Of a DNA stretch of 53,175 nucleotides, positions 8,173 to 18,171 are shown piece by piece (positions within the stretch are counted from its first letter, which is position 1; each line of letters begins with the position of its first letter). Source of the DNA: an uncultured Clostridia bacterium (lineage in GTDB: Bacteria; Bacillota; Clostridia; TANB77; CAG-508); assembly GCA_944389655.1 (NCBI GenBank), contig CALXND010000005.1:1-53175 (forward strand). Direction: 5' to 3'. The notes below the pieces were generated by a model that was not told the origin of the DNA, ran no database searches, and saw nothing but the letters and a program-made list of their open reading frames with translations. Position numbers and translations under genes: made by a program.

Positions 8173-8201
8173 ATTATATGTTTTTTTGAAAATTATGTCA
8201 A
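8173..8201 (-). promoter_or_regulatory. Consensus sigma-A promoter of the 132-residue ORF
   Basis: TTGACA and TATAAT with a 17-nt spacer form a perfect consensus promoter on the minus strand, about 45 nt before the ATG at 8126. The remainder of the 273-bp divergent gap to 8406 is AT-rich. A TATACT box near 8347 may serve the plus-strand ORF. Confidence 0.85.
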
Positions 8202-8405
8202 GTGTTTTATTGCACAATATGATTTATATCGTTACAAGATGATGTTTTTAAACATGAAACTCTTTAGAATCATAATAAAATGTATATTTTTCAAGTTTTT
8301 TTACAATTTCCTACTTTTTTATTTACTAAAATTATTTTTAATGTTATACTGTAATTGGATTTTAATTGATTATTCTAAAATTATTTTTATAAATGAGGTT
8401 TGATT

Positions 8406-8771
8406 ATGATTATTAATAAAAATGTTCTAATTACTGAAAATCCTATAAATGTTACAGAAAAAACGGTGTCTGATGAAAATAGTAAACTTTTTAATTCTTT
8501 ACCTGTGAAAGATGACAATGATACCGTTATTCAGTCACCTAATTTAATCATAAACTCAGACTCTAGTAATATAATTGTTATCGATGATGAAAAAATTAAA
8601 AGTTTACAAAGCAATAAAGAAAAAGCAGTCGAAACTAATTGCTTAGCTTTGACTGTTAGAAAAAATTATAATTTAGCTATTGTTAAGAATAGCATTTTTA
8701 CTACACTCCGCCTTTCTTGGAAGGTTGCACTTTCTACATTTCTTTTAAATGTGTTAAAATTATTCTTTTAA
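8406..8771 (+). CDS. Unknown 121-residue protein
   Basis: I do not recognise a family. The product is rich in Asn, Ser, Asp and Ile, with a hydrophilic first 90 residues and a short hydrophobic C-terminus (T-F-L-L-N-V-L-K-L-F-F) that might touch a membrane. A GAGG sequence lies 7 nt before the ATG at 8406, and a plausible -10 box (TATACT) lies upstream. A bidirectional terminator follows at once. It is convergent with the HExxH gene. It may be a real small gene or a fast-evolving one, and the evidence is limited. Confidence 0.5.
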   Translation: MIINKNVLITENPINVTEKTVSDENSKLFNSLPVKDDNDTVIQSPNLIINSDSSNIIVIDDEKIKSLQSNKEKAVETNCLALTVRKNYNLAIVKNSIFTTLRLSWKVALSTFLLNVLKLFF

Positions 8772-8774
8772 TGT

Positions 8775-8797
8775 CTTACTTTAATTACTAAAGTAGG
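8775..8797. terminator. Terminator hairpin shared by convergent genes
   Basis: The stem CTTACTTTA/TAAAGTAGG with a 5-nt loop begins a few bases after the plus-strand stop codon and overlaps the stop codon of the minus-strand HExxH gene. A T-rich tract follows on the plus strand. Confidence 0.65.
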
Positions 8798-9806
8798 ATA
8801 TTATTTTTCTCATAAGACCTCCTAATGTCTTGTTATATAATGAAAGCGTATTTTTTCCCTTATTTTTACTTATTCTCATAAGCTGCTTATCGAATTTTTG
8901 CATTATATTTTCTTCATATTCTGCTAATTTTTCTATAAAGCTATATTTATATTTTTCTTGGATCCCCAACATTTTTTTGTAGTTTAAAAATTTTTCTATG
9001 TAAAAATCTATTTCTTCTATTGAAGTAAGTCTTGTTACTATTTTGTCAAAATATTTTTTCATTATTAAATCTTGAGTTTCTAGATATATTTCTACAATTT
9101 CGTCTTTCAATTGTTTTGATTTTTCTTGACTTAAATTTAATTTGTTCTTTCTATCTAGAATATTATCAAAATTTTTTATTATTTGATTTGTTTTCTCTTC
9201 AAATGTATTATATAGTAAATCTTCAAATTCATCATCTATATTTAGTGCAGACTTTACAACTGTATCTTCCCCTAATAGATATATTATTTGTTCCATTAAA
9301 TTTGTAAGAAGTGGATAAAACTTTGGACTAATTGTATTTAATTCTATTCCGAAGGAATTGACTTTTTCTGGCTCATCTTTCATTAGTCTTGCAGATATAT
9401 ATTGCACTGCTGCTTCATTAATTCCTAATCCTTTTACAGAAAAATCGCCAAAATCGCATAATCCTATTTTTTTAATTTTCCCATTATTCTTCCTAAGCAC
9501 TTGTAAATAGTGAACTATTTCATGATATAATTGCTCATTTGGCTCCATTATGTCTATATCATCTGAAATATAAATGCTATTATCTTCATAAATATAGTTT
9601 ATCTGTGCAATATTTTCAGTTATTTTGGCATAATACATTTTACAATTTAAAATTTTTGCAAGTATTTCATTATATTTTTCTTGCAAAACTGGAAACGTAG
9701 TTGTTATATAACTGACTATGCTGTGAGCTAAATAATTTACATCTTTAGGATTTAATTCTTCTTCCTTTTGTATCCCTAATCTTGATAGTTTCTTTTGTAT
9801 TTTCAC
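8781..9806 (-). CDS. Putative HExxH metalloprotease-like protein
   Basis: The 341-residue protein has H-E-I-V-H at about residues 95-99 and a downstream N-E-A-A-V-Q near 130, the spacing and pattern of a gluzincin zinc site (two His plus a Glu). The rest is helical and strongly charged, with a coiled-coil-like stretch around residues 215-300. No signal peptide or membrane segment is visible, so it is probably cytoplasmic. I cannot place it in a named peptidase family. It is transcribed from the promoter at 9946 and lies downstream of a possible 15-codon ORF. Confidence 0.7.
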   Translation of the reverse strand: MKIQKKLSRLGIQKEEELNPKDVNYLAHSIVSYITTTFPVLQEKYNEILAKILNCKMYYAKITENIAQINYIYEDNSIYISDDIDIMEPNEQLYHEIVHYLQVLRKNNGKIKKIGLCDFGDFSVKGLGINEAAVQYISARLMKDEPEKVNSFGIELNTISPKFYPLLTNLMEQIIYLLGEDTVVKSALNIDDEFEDLLYNTFEEKTNQIIKNFDNILDRKNKLNLSQEKSKQLKDEIVEIYLETQDLIMKKYFDKIVTRLTSIEEIDFYIEKFLNYKKMLGIQEKYKYSFIEKLAEYEENIMQKFDKQLMRISKNKGKNTLSLYNKTLGGLMRKIISYFSN

Positions 9807-9852
9807 TTTTTTCCTCCAAGATTTTTTATTTTCTTTTACTCTTTAAATATTT

Positions 9853-9900
9853 TTATCTGTATTTTGCAAATTCTTCTACAGTAAGCTGTTCTTTATCCAC
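9853..9900 (-). CDS. Possible 15-residue leader peptide
   Basis: A GTG codon 8-9 nt after AAGGAG opens a 15-residue ORF (D-K-E-Q-L-T-V-E-E-F-A-K-Y-R after the start) in the leader of the HExxH gene. The strong ribosome-binding site is the main support. It might be a regulatory leader peptide or the remnant of a longer gene. Treat as tentative. Confidence 0.35.
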   Translation of the reverse strand: MDKEQLTVEEFAKYR

Positions 9901-9945
9901 ACAAAACCACTCCTTCTTTTTGAATATTCATATAAAACTGAATAT

Positions 9946-9973
9946 ATTATAGCATATTATATTTTATTTTCAA
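9946..9973 (-). promoter_or_regulatory. Sigma-A promoter for the HExxH gene
   Basis: TTGAAA and TATAAT are separated by 16 nt on the minus strand, just downstream of the terminator that ends the preceding surface-protein gene. Confidence 0.65.
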
Positions 9974-9990
9974 TAATTTATTAAAAAAAT

Positions 9991-10028
9991 ACAAATAACC
10001 TTTAGATTATCTCTAAAGGTTATTTGTA
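9991..10028 (-). terminator. Intrinsic terminator of the giant surface protein gene
   Basis: The perfect stem ACAAATAACCTTTAGA/TCTAAAGGTTATTTGT has a short loop and is followed by ATTTTTTT on the minus strand. It lies 20 nt after the stop codon. Confidence 0.93.
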
Positions 10029-10047
10029 CTATAAGAAATACTTTTTT

Positions 10048-13000
10048 CTAACTCTTTACTACTTTAAAATATCCCTCTTCTATATTTACAAATTCATATC
10101 CTTCTTCTATGCTGTATTTTCCTGTAAATATTCCTGATACTTGATTAGTATGAGAATAGAATGTACCTCCAGTTATATTTTTTACTGTACCACTATAAAG
10201 AAATGTATCTGAAACAGCCCAAACATCATTATCATATTTCTTTTCAAATGTTCCACCAGAGATTAATTCTATTGTTCCATAATTTGCAACTGCACATTTG
10301 TTGCCTTTAAATGTTCCTCCAGCAATCTCCTCTACTGTAGATTTTGAACCTATGTATAATCCAAATCCTGCTACGCTCTTACCTGTTGTAGGTCTATCTC
10401 CTAATGTTGTATATGTTCCTGATTCAATTTTTTCAACAGTTGAATTACCTTTTAAATATATTCCTGATATATAGTGTCCAGTTACTTCATTATTAGATAA
10501 TACTCCTATTTTTGCATCTGTCAAATATATAGGATATATTCTAGCTTCTATATTGCTATTTGTTATTTTTTCGATTGTTCCATTATTGTTAATTCCAGTA
10601 TATTCAGAATTTACTGTAACATTGCCAATTTCTGTAATTTTTCCATTATTAATTATTGCATTATTGTCAGATTTTACTGTTCCATTTTTAATTGATATTG
10701 TTCCATTATTTGTTAGAGTTTTATTTCCGCTTAAAGTTTTTCCATTTAAGTCTAATTCTATATTTTTGTTTTCTGGAATAACTATATCCTCGTTAGTATC
10801 ATTGATTATTGTTACTTTTGTAGTAGTATTATCTGGTATTGAATTGAATAGTTCCTTAAATGTTCCAAATTTTACTTCGTTTCCATCAATATTGGTACTA
10901 GCTACTGGTACATATATATTAAATGTATATTTACCTGTTGTATTACCTGCTTTATCATAAGCTATAACTGTATAGTTTCCTTCTAATCCAAATGATGTCC
11001 AACTTCTACTTTCTTTCCATTCTGCACCTGTATCATTATTTTTTATTAAAATATAGTCAAAATTTTTATCTGTAACACCTAATGATACTGATTCTGCTTT
11101 ATCTCCGTCTTTTAAATTATCAAATTTTGGTGCTGTTCTATCAAATACTATATTTGTTCCATCTGTTGTTTCTGTAATATCTTTTCCAACATTTCCAGAT
11201 AAATCAGCATATCCGCTTACTTTAAATTCAATATTTCCTTCTGCCATTTCTTCTGTCATTGTTACTTTAGCAGCATATTTATACCAAGTTTGGTCTTTAG
11301 CTTCTCCGTCTTCTCTTTGAATTATTTCTACTTGTTTACCTGCTATTGTAAATGTTGGTTCTACTGATAATTTTTCATTAAATATTGCATATACCCAAAC
11401 TTCGTCTCCTACTTTTGCATAAGAATCGTTATGTTTTGTTGGTGTATTGTTTTGAATTTTTACAGTTGTTGCTTCTGGTGCTATAGTATCTTGTACTTTT
11501 ACTTGTCTTCTTATTTCACTATGATTTCCTGATTTATCAGTTACTGTATACCATATATTGTAGTATCCTAATTTTGATGTATCTACTTTGTTGTCTTTTG
11601 CATCTGTCCATGTTCCGTCTTTTCCATCTTCTGAATAATATACTTTTGTTTCTGTAGTTGTTTCTAGTTCTGAATTATCATATATGTTTAGTCCTGGATC
11701 TACAAATTCAGTATCTTTTTCTACTGTCATGTATTCGTCACCTTTAAGTGAAATTTCTGGTGCTATTGTATCTTCTACAATTACTTGTCTTCTAGTTTCA
11801 CTATGGTTTCCTGATGCATCAGTTACTGTATACCATATATTATAGTATCCTAGTTTTGATGTATCTACTTTGTTATCTTTTGCATCTGTCCATGTTCCGT
11901 CTTTTCCATCTTTTGAATAGTATACTTTTGTCTCAAGTGTTGGTTCTGGCTCTGCATTATCATATATGTTTAATCCTTCTTCGTTATATTCTGTGTTTAT
12001 TTCAACTTTAACTGTTTCATCACCTTTAAGTGATATTTCTGGTGCTGTAGTATCTTCTACAGTTATAAATATGTCATGCCAAATTGTATTTCCATTTGCA
12101 TCTGTTATTTTGTAACCAATTTTATATTCTCCTGGAACACCCATATTTACTTCATTTTTTACTCTCTCTATCACAATATCCCCTGCTGCATTGTCTGTTG
12201 CTGATACTTCTGGAAATTCTGTAAATTCTTTTGTCTTATCTGCTTCTACTGTTTTCTTCCAATAACTTGGATGAAATACTGGGTTTGTTGTATCTACTAC
12301 TGTTATAAATATGTCATTATATGCTTTGTTTCCATTTGCATCTGTTGTAACATATTGTAGTTTATACTCTCCTGGTACTCCCATGTTTACTGTATTATTT
12401 ACCATCTCTATTGTTGGGTTTCCTTCTGCATTATCTGTTGCTGATACTTCTGGATACATATCTTCTGTGAATGTTGCTGTTTTATCTGCTTCTATTTCTT
12501 TTGTCCAATAGCTTGGTGTAAATGTTGGGATTGTTGTATCTACTACATTTATAAATATTTTGTTTGACGCAACATTTCCAGCTTCATCAATTGCTTGATA
12601 TCTTATAAAGTAGTTTCCTACATTTCCCATGTCCACTGTATTGTTAGTTAGTTTTAATGTTATATTTTCTTTATCACATAAATTATCTGATACTTCAACT
12701 GTTGGTAAATCTGTAAATTCTTCTACTGTTTTATCTGCTTCTACATCTTTTGTCCAGTAACTTGGCTTGATTTCTGGAGCTGTTCTATCATATATTATTT
12801 TGCTTCCATCTGTTGTAACTGTAATATCTTCACCAACGTTTCCTGCAACATCAGTATATCCACTTACTTTAAATTCAATATTTCCTTCTGGTATATCTTC
12901 TGTCATTTTTAATAGTGCTGCATATTTGTATCCGCTTTTTAACTCTTCTCTTTGTATAATCTTTACTTCTTTTCCAGCAATTGTAAATGTTGGTTCTACT

Positions 13001-16000
13001 GATAATTTTTCATCAATTTTTACATATACCCATACATCTTCGCCTTCTTTTGCCCAAGTTGTATTTGGATCTTTGCTATTTTGTATTTTTACAAAAGTAG
13101 CCTTTGGTGCAGTTTTGTCGTAAATAACTTTTGTGTAATCTGTTCTGTTTATATTAGTATTAGTTAGGTTTACCCCTTTATTTCCAGCTTCATCTTCATA
13201 ACCATATACTTCTATTTGAATTTCACCTTCTGGTAATTCCATTTCTTCTGTTATTGTAAAGTCTGCTATATAATAGAATAATGTTTCTGTTGATGTGTCT
13301 GGTGCAAATGCTGTATTTAATTCAAAATCGTTATTTACTTTAATTTTTGGAGCTACTGCAAGTTTTTCTTTGAAACTTACTAGTACTCTTACTTCGTCAC
13401 CATTTATTGCATATTCTATATTTCCACCATCTAAATAATGTGTTTTATTTAAAATGCCTAATTGATAATACTCTGGTGCTGTATTATCGTATGTTACTTG
13501 ACCATATTTATCTGTATATGTAACATTACTGTTATTAAATGTAGATTCGTTTCCTGCCATATCTTTAACATTTGTAACTGTAAATGGCACTTCTTCTCCA
13601 TCTTCTAGTTTTAATATACTATTATCTAGTTTTATATCTGCAACATATACATATTTATTGTCTAATTTTCCTCTAGACTCAAATGTTACTGTTTGTGTAT
13701 TTTCTTCACTTCCAATAGTTAAAATTGGATTTTCTGCTAATTCTTCATCAAAATTTGCTTCTACTCTTAAGTATTTTCCATCACCTATATATTTACGATG
13801 GTTTTCATCATCTCTATTTAGTATATATAATGGAAATTCTGCTGTTCCTGTTACAGGAGCTGTTTTATCAAAGAATACTCTATGACCATTAGTTGGTTTT
13901 GTTTCGTCTTCTATTTTGTTTCCATACATATCCTCTAAATTTGTTATTTTTAAGGTAATTTCACCATTAACAAATTCTGTATTTTCTTCTATTTTGTATA
14001 GAATTTGGTAAATATATTTACCATCTTTTTCATTTTCTGTTACTAAAGAAGAATCTACTTCATATTCTTTACCATCATTTATTAGTGTAAATGTTGGATT
14101 ATGTGCTAACATTTCATTAAATGAAATATATGCTTGTATTGTATCTCCTATTTGAGCATAGAATACTTTATTTTCGTTTTTGTCTCCATATACTAAAAGA
14201 TTTGTTGCAGATCTTCTAGCAGGTGTATTATCATAGTAAAATTCATATTCTGCTTCGTTTCCTGCCATATCTCTTAGGATTATTACATTTTTACCTTCTT
14301 TTAGATATTGTTTGAAATTATCATAATTTGCATTTGACCATTGGTTTAGTCCTAATGGCACTACATTTCCATTTATTTCATATTCTTTAACTCCGATATT
14401 ATCGAAGAATTTAAAACTTACTTTACTAAAATATGGTTCATTTCCTACTGTAAATCCTTCTGTCCATTCAATTGAAATTTCTGGCATAGTTCTATCATAT
14501 ATTACACGTCTACCATTTGTTGTAGCTGTTACATCTTCTGCCACATTTCCTGCTATATCTACTATATTACTAATTCTGAATGCAATTTCGCCTTCTGCTA
14601 ATTTTGCCTCATCTTCTGCTATATTGTATCTTGCTGTATATGTATTGCTTCCCTTACTATCTAAACCGCTGTTTTCTGCTTCTAATACATACTCTGTTCC
14701 TTGGCTATCTATTAATGTAAATGTTGGAACTTCTGCTAGCTCTTCTTTAAATTTTATATTTAGTACAAGTTTATCTCCATTTGTTGCATAGAAGAATTGA
14801 TATTTATTTCCATCTATTTCTTGTACATTTGCTGTCTTACCTGTAACATAATAATCTGTTGATACTCTTGTAGGTGCTGTAATATCATATATAAATGTTA
14901 GTTTTTCTTCATTTCCTGCCATGTCTCTTAAAACTATTGTATTTTCGCCTTCTACTAAATATTGTTTTATATTATTAAAGTTTGCGTCTGACCATGTATT
15001 TGGTGTTAATCCACATACATTTCCGTTTATTTCGTACTCTTTTAATAGTACAGTATCATGTAAACTAAAGCTTACTCTACTGTATGGATTTGTTCCTATT
15101 GTAAATTCTTCACCATCGTTATCTACACCATCTTTTACTATTATTTCTGGTTTTGTAATATCATATGTAAATGTGTATTTTGCTTCATTTCCTGATGTAT
15201 CTCTAACTATTAGAGTGTTTTCACCTTCTATTAAGTATTGCTCTATTGCATCATAGTTTGCATCTGACCATGCATTTGGTGTTAGATTAAAAATATGGCC
15301 GTTTATTTCAAATTCTTTTAGTAATGTGTTGTCATGTAAGCTGAAACTTACTCTACTAAAATATGGTTCTGTTCCTATTGTATATTTTTGACCATTTTTG
15401 TCTTCACCGTCTTTTACTATTATTTCTGGTGCTTGTGTGTCTACTATTTCTACTACTCTTGTAGCTTTAACGGTATTTCCTCTACTGTCTGTTACTGTAT
15501 ATGTTATTTTGTATGTTCCTAATCTATTTGTATCTAATTCTGTTGGGTCTGGATTTTCCCATGTTGGTGCGTCTTTTGCTTGGAATCTGTATGTTAATAC
15601 TACTTTATCTGTAATATCTCCATCTTCCTTATCTATTGCTGAATATCCTTTTTCTTGATATTCTGTTCCAACTTCCATTTGATATTTATTTGGGTCTACT
15701 ACTGTTAAAACTGGTGCTTCATCTATTATGTTTGTTACTGTATTTGTGTTTTTACCATCTACTGTTGCAACTGCTGTTATTTCTCCTGATGTTTTTGTTA
15801 CTTTTACTGTAAATAATAAAGTTAATTCTTTATCAATATCTACTTTCCAAGATATTGCTCCATTTTCTACTTTTCCATCGTTTGAGATAGTATCTTCTAC
15901 TAATTCTGTTCCTTCTGGAACTAATATTGATGCATTTATTTCTTCTAATTTTCTATCGTTATTGTTTTTTAATGAAATATTGTATGTTATTTCTTCTCCT

Positions 16001-16521
16001 GTAATAACATATTCTGTTTTACTATTTGTTGCTGCTGACAAGATACTTTCAAGATTTGTTATATCTGCATTTATATCATTTAAATCTGCATCTAGTCCTT
16101 CTGTTTCAAATCCTACAACTGTATTCGTTGTTTCTATTGTTTCTGTTGTTGTTATTGTTTGAGTTGTAGTATTACCTCTGTTATTATTATCATTGCTATT
16201 TTCTGTTACATTATTATTTGAGCCATTATTATTTGAAACTACTACAGTATCATCTGTATTTTCTTCTGGTTCTTCCTCTTCTTCGTTTACTGGCTCTTCT
16301 GTTTTTGGTTCTTCACCTTCATTTTGTACTGGTTCTTCTGCTTTTGCAGTATCTTCCCCAGCTTGTGTTTCAGATGTACCATTGAATTCTGCCATAGCTT
16401 GTGATTCGTTATTGCTTCTAAAGTATACAACTGAACCAATTGAGATTAATACAACTAAAATGGCAACAATTGCTATTATAATGGCATTTCTCTTTGCCTT
16501 ATAACTCATCTGACTTTTCAT
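10048..16521 (-). CDS. 2157-residue cell-surface protein with many Ig-like repeats
   Basis: The N-terminus has a short basic segment and one membrane helix (about residues 12-34), so the protein is anchored with its body outside. Residues 40-125 are an acidic Glu/Asn/Thr spacer typical of wall-spanning linkers. A DUF11-like domain follows (N-I-S-L-K-N-N-N-D), then a long series of DUF5011 and bacterial Ig-like repeats. Signatures are Y-K-I-T-Y-T-V-T-D-S-R-G-N-T and repeated D-M-A-G-N-E, D-R-T-A-P-E. Two repeats near 11.5-12.0 kb are almost identical. Residues from about 1880 on look like a right-handed beta-helix (N-N-G-T-I-E-K-I, G-G-T-F). There is no C-terminal sortase motif. It follows a sortase gene by 15 nt and may be an adhesin or wall-bound scaffold. 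Confidence 0.9.
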   Translation of the reverse strand: MKSQMSYKAKRNAIIIAIVAILVVLISIGSVVYFRSNNESQAMAEFNGTSETQAGEDTAKAEEPVQNEGEEPKTEEPVNEEEEEPEENTDDTVVVSNNNGSNNNVTENSNDNNNRGNTTTQTITTTETIETTNTVVGFETEGLDADLNDINADITNLESILSAATNSKTEYVITGEEITYNISLKNNNDRKLEEINASILVPEGTELVEDTISNDGKVENGAISWKVDIDKELTLLFTVKVTKTSGEITAVATVDGKNTNTVTNIIDEAPVLTVVDPNKYQMEVGTEYQEKGYSAIDKEDGDITDKVVLTYRFQAKDAPTWENPDPTELDTNRLGTYKITYTVTDSRGNTVKATRVVEIVDTQAPEIIVKDGEDKNGQKYTIGTEPYFSRVSFSLHDNTLLKEFEINGHIFNLTPNAWSDANYDAIEQYLIEGENTLIVRDTSGNEAKYTFTYDITKPEIIVKDGVDNDGEEFTIGTNPYSRVSFSLHDTVLLKEYEINGNVCGLTPNTWSDANFNNIKQYLVEGENTIVLRDMAGNEEKLTFIYDITAPTRVSTDYYVTGKTANVQEIDGNKYQFFYATNGDKLVLNIKFKEELAEVPTFTLIDSQGTEYVLEAENSGLDSKGSNTYTARYNIAEDEAKLAEGEIAFRISNIVDIAGNVAEDVTATTNGRRVIYDRTMPEISIEWTEGFTVGNEPYFSKVSFKFFDNIGVKEYEINGNVVPLGLNQWSNANYDNFKQYLKEGKNVIILRDMAGNEAEYEFYYDNTPARRSATNLLVYGDKNENKVFYAQIGDTIQAYISFNEMLAHNPTFTLINDGKEYEVDSSLVTENEKDGKYIYQILYKIEENTEFVNGEITLKITNLEDMYGNKIEDETKPTNGHRVFFDKTAPVTGTAEFPLYILNRDDENHRKYIGDGKYLRVEANFDEELAENPILTIGSEENTQTVTFESRGKLDNKYVYVADIKLDNSILKLEDGEEVPFTVTNVKDMAGNESTFNNSNVTYTDKYGQVTYDNTAPEYYQLGILNKTHYLDGGNIEYAINGDEVRVLVSFKEKLAVAPKIKVNNDFELNTAFAPDTSTETLFYYIADFTITEEMELPEGEIQIEVYGYEDEAGNKGVNLTNTNINRTDYTKVIYDKTAPKATFVKIQNSKDPNTTWAKEGEDVWVYVKIDEKLSVEPTFTIAGKEVKIIQREELKSGYKYAALLKMTEDIPEGNIEFKVSGYTDVAGNVGEDITVTTDGSKIIYDRTAPEIKPSYWTKDVEADKTVEEFTDLPTVEVSDNLCDKENITLKLTNNTVDMGNVGNYFIRYQAIDEAGNVASNKIFINVVDTTIPTFTPSYWTKEIEADKTATFTEDMYPEVSATDNAEGNPTIEMVNNTVNMGVPGEYKLQYVTTDANGNKAYNDIFITVVDTTNPVFHPSYWKKTVEADKTKEFTEFPEVSATDNAAGDIVIERVKNEVNMGVPGEYKIGYKITDANGNTIWHDIFITVEDTTAPEISLKGDETVKVEINTEYNEEGLNIYDNAEPEPTLETKVYYSKDGKDGTWTDAKDNKVDTSKLGYYNIWYTVTDASGNHSETRRQVIVEDTIAPEISLKGDEYMTVEKDTEFVDPGLNIYDNSELETTTETKVYYSEDGKDGTWTDAKDNKVDTSKLGYYNIWYTVTDKSGNHSEIRRQVKVQDTIAPEATTVKIQNNTPTKHNDSYAKVGDEVWVYAIFNEKLSVEPTFTIAGKQVEIIQREDGEAKDQTWYKYAAKVTMTEEMAEGNIEFKVSGYADLSGNVGKDITETTDGTNIVFDRTAPKFDNLKDGDKAESVSLGVTDKNFDYILIKNNDTGAEWKESRSWTSFGLEGNYTVIAYDKAGNTTGKYTFNIYVPVASTNIDGNEVKFGTFKELFNSIPDNTTTKVTIINDTNEDIVIPENKNIELDLNGKTLSGNKTLTNNGTISIKNGTVKSDNNAIINNGKITEIGNVTVNSEYTGINNNGTIEKITNSNIEARIYPIYLTDAKIGVLSNNEVTGHYISGIYLKGNSTVEKIESGTYTTLGDRPTTGKSVAGFGLYIGSKSTVEEIAGGTFKGNKCAVANYGTIELISGGTFEKKYDNDVWAVSDTFLYSGTVKNITGGTFYSHTNQVSGIFTGKYSIEEGYEFVNIEEGYFKVVKS

Positions 16522-16536
16522 TTTTTTCCCCCATTT

Positions 16537-17133
16537 CTATTTTACATTTTCCCTTGCTTTAACTATAAGCCTATTTTTATTTCCATTAGTACATGTTATT
16601 AAAGTTATCTCTTTTGCTTCTTTATCTACGCTTTCTAGAACTCCAACATCATTTGGATTAGTTACAAATATGTCAAATACTTTATAATTTACTTCGTTTC
16701 CTAGTAAATCTTTTATAATTATTTCGTCATCATTTTGTAGCTCATCTATTTTTCCAAACATTGTTCCGTCTAAATAGTTATGACCTGCCATACTTAAATT
16801 TCCTACTTCGTTTACTTTTCCATTTCCTACTCTTGTAATTGATTTTTCCAAAGAGTCTTTTGTACTTTCAACTAGTATTGGATATTCTATATCTATTTTA
16901 GGTATTTTTATAGTTCCTATGATTTGATAGCCTTCATATTCTATGTATGGAAGCTCTGTTTTTTCTTCATTTGGAGTTATGCTTTCTATTTGTGATACTA
17001 CTTCTTTTACTGCTTTTTCGTTTTGGTTACGTTTACTATATTCAAAACAAATAAAAACAATTAAAACTATAGCAACTATAACTAAAACTGAAAGTAATAT
17101 ACTAGAAATTTTTACTTTTCCTTCATTATTCAT
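16537..17133 (-). CDS. Sortase (class D-like)
   Basis: Sortases join LPxT-type proteins to cell wall or to each other. The 198-residue protein has an N-terminal membrane anchor at residues 10-30 and a sortase domain starting I-G-T-I-K-I-P-K-I-D-I-E-Y-P. The catalytic set is visible: His118 in M-A-G-H-N-Y, Cys181 in T-L-I-T-C-T-N, and Arg188 in N-K-N-R-L-I-V. The short length and G-x-I-x-I-P start fit class D or similar. The neighbouring upstream gene encodes an LPVTY-tailed protein, its likely substrate, and the two are separated by only a few bases. Confidence 0.92.
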   Translation of the reverse strand: MNNEGKVKISSILLSVLVIVAIVLIVFICFEYSKRNQNEKAVKEVVSQIESITPNEEKTELPYIEYEGYQIIGTIKIPKIDIEYPILVESTKDSLEKSITRVGNGKVNEVGNLSMAGHNYLDGTMFGKIDELQNDDEIIIKDLLGNEVNYKVFDIFVTNPNDVGVLESVDKEAKEITLITCTNGNKNRLIVKARENVK

Positions 17134-17135
17134 AA

Positions 17136-18068
17136 CTATTTCCTACTTTTTATTTTTTTGTAAACTATTACTGCAATTATTAAGGCTATAACAGTTCCTA
17201 AAGCAATAAATAAAACTGTCGTATTGTCATATGTAACTGGTAAAGCTGTAGTTACTTTTTCTGTTTTTTCTACTTCTTCTGTTAAAGTTATTTCTTTTTC
17301 ATATGCTGTTAAAAGTTGTACGTCTATATTACCTTCGCTATCTTTTAGCCATAGTATATATTGTGAATCTTCCTTAGCACCATATGGTTTTGTTATTTGT
17401 AAATCTTTAACTTCTGTCCAATCTTCATTACTAATATTTGTTGTAAGTACATTATATAAATTGTATAGTTCATTATATCTTTGTAATTTTGTAAATGCAT
17501 CTGTTTTATCATTAAATTTGTTTATTACATTTACTACATTGAATAACTCGTTATATGTCTCTGATGTACCAACTTCAACTATTTTATAGTAATATTTTTC
17601 CCCTTGCTCTCCATTAACTGTTATTTTTTCTTCCTCTGCACTAGAATTAATTGTTATGTTTTTTGTTAAGTTTTCTATTGTTTTTAATTGTTCTACTGTT
17701 TTTGCATTATTTATTTTTATTTTCTCTCCATTTATTATTATTTTATCTTCTGTTTTTACCCATATATATGTATTTTCTGAATTAAAAAAGTTATCTTTTA
17801 ATTCTTGGTCTACATATGCTATATTATTTCCTTCGCTATCTTTAGCATAGGTAATATAGTTTAGGTTTTTAGCATCTTCTGTATTTGAAAATGCAAATTC
17901 AAATTTTTTGTTTAGCAAGTCTTGAATGTAGATTATGTACTGATTATCGCTTTGCTTTAATACTAGCATTTCTTTACTTGCTGCCAAACTGTGGATTTGT
18001 AAAATACTAAATAGCATTATTACTGTAAGTAAAACTAATGCGAGTATTTTACTTTTACTCATCTTCAT
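17136..18068 (-). CDS. Secreted sortase substrate with LPVTY anchor
   Basis: The 310-residue protein begins with a Sec signal peptide (M-K-M-S-K-S-K then a hydrophobic core ending L-A-A-S). It ends with a cell-wall sorting signal: L-P-V-T-Y at residues 276-280, a hydrophobic stretch, and K-K-I-K-S-R-K. The fifth motif position is Tyr rather than the usual Gly. The ectodomain has Asn/Lys-rich beta-type segments of unknown family. AAGGGGG before the ATG at 18068 selects this start over one 16 codons upstream. It heads the sortase operon. Confidence 0.85.
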   Translation of the reverse strand: MKMSKSKILALVLLTVIMLFSILQIHSLAASKEMLVLKQSDNQYIIYIQDLLNKKFEFAFSNTEDAKNLNYITYAKDSEGNNIAYVDQELKDNFFNSENTYIWVKTEDKIIINGEKIKINNAKTVEQLKTIENLTKNITINSSAEEEKITVNGEQGEKYYYKIVEVGTSETYNELFNVVNVINKFNDKTDAFTKLQRYNELYNLYNVLTTNISNEDWTEVKDLQITKPYGAKEDSQYILWLKDSEGNIDVQLLTAYEKEITLTEEVEKTEKVTTALPVTYDNTTVLFIALGTVIALIIAVIVYKKIKSRK

Positions 18069-18104
18069 TTTTTTTACCCCCTTATTGAATTTTTTGACAG
18101 TAAC

Positions 18105-18133
18105 ATTATATACCATCTTTACATAAATTTCAA
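18105..18133 (-). promoter_or_regulatory. Sigma-A promoter of the sortase operon
   Basis: TTGAAA and TATAAT are separated by 17 nt, about 37 nt before the ATG at 18068. It would drive the LPVTY protein, sortase and giant surface protein. Confidence 0.75.
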
Positions 18134-18171
18134 CATTTTTCCTTAATTTAGTAAAATTTATTTAAGTCGAG

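Noticed and set aside
10553..16504. Plus-strand open frames within the giant surface-protein gene
   Set aside because: They are mirror frames of a repetitive Thr/Val-rich coding sequence, with no ribosome-binding sites or family motifs.
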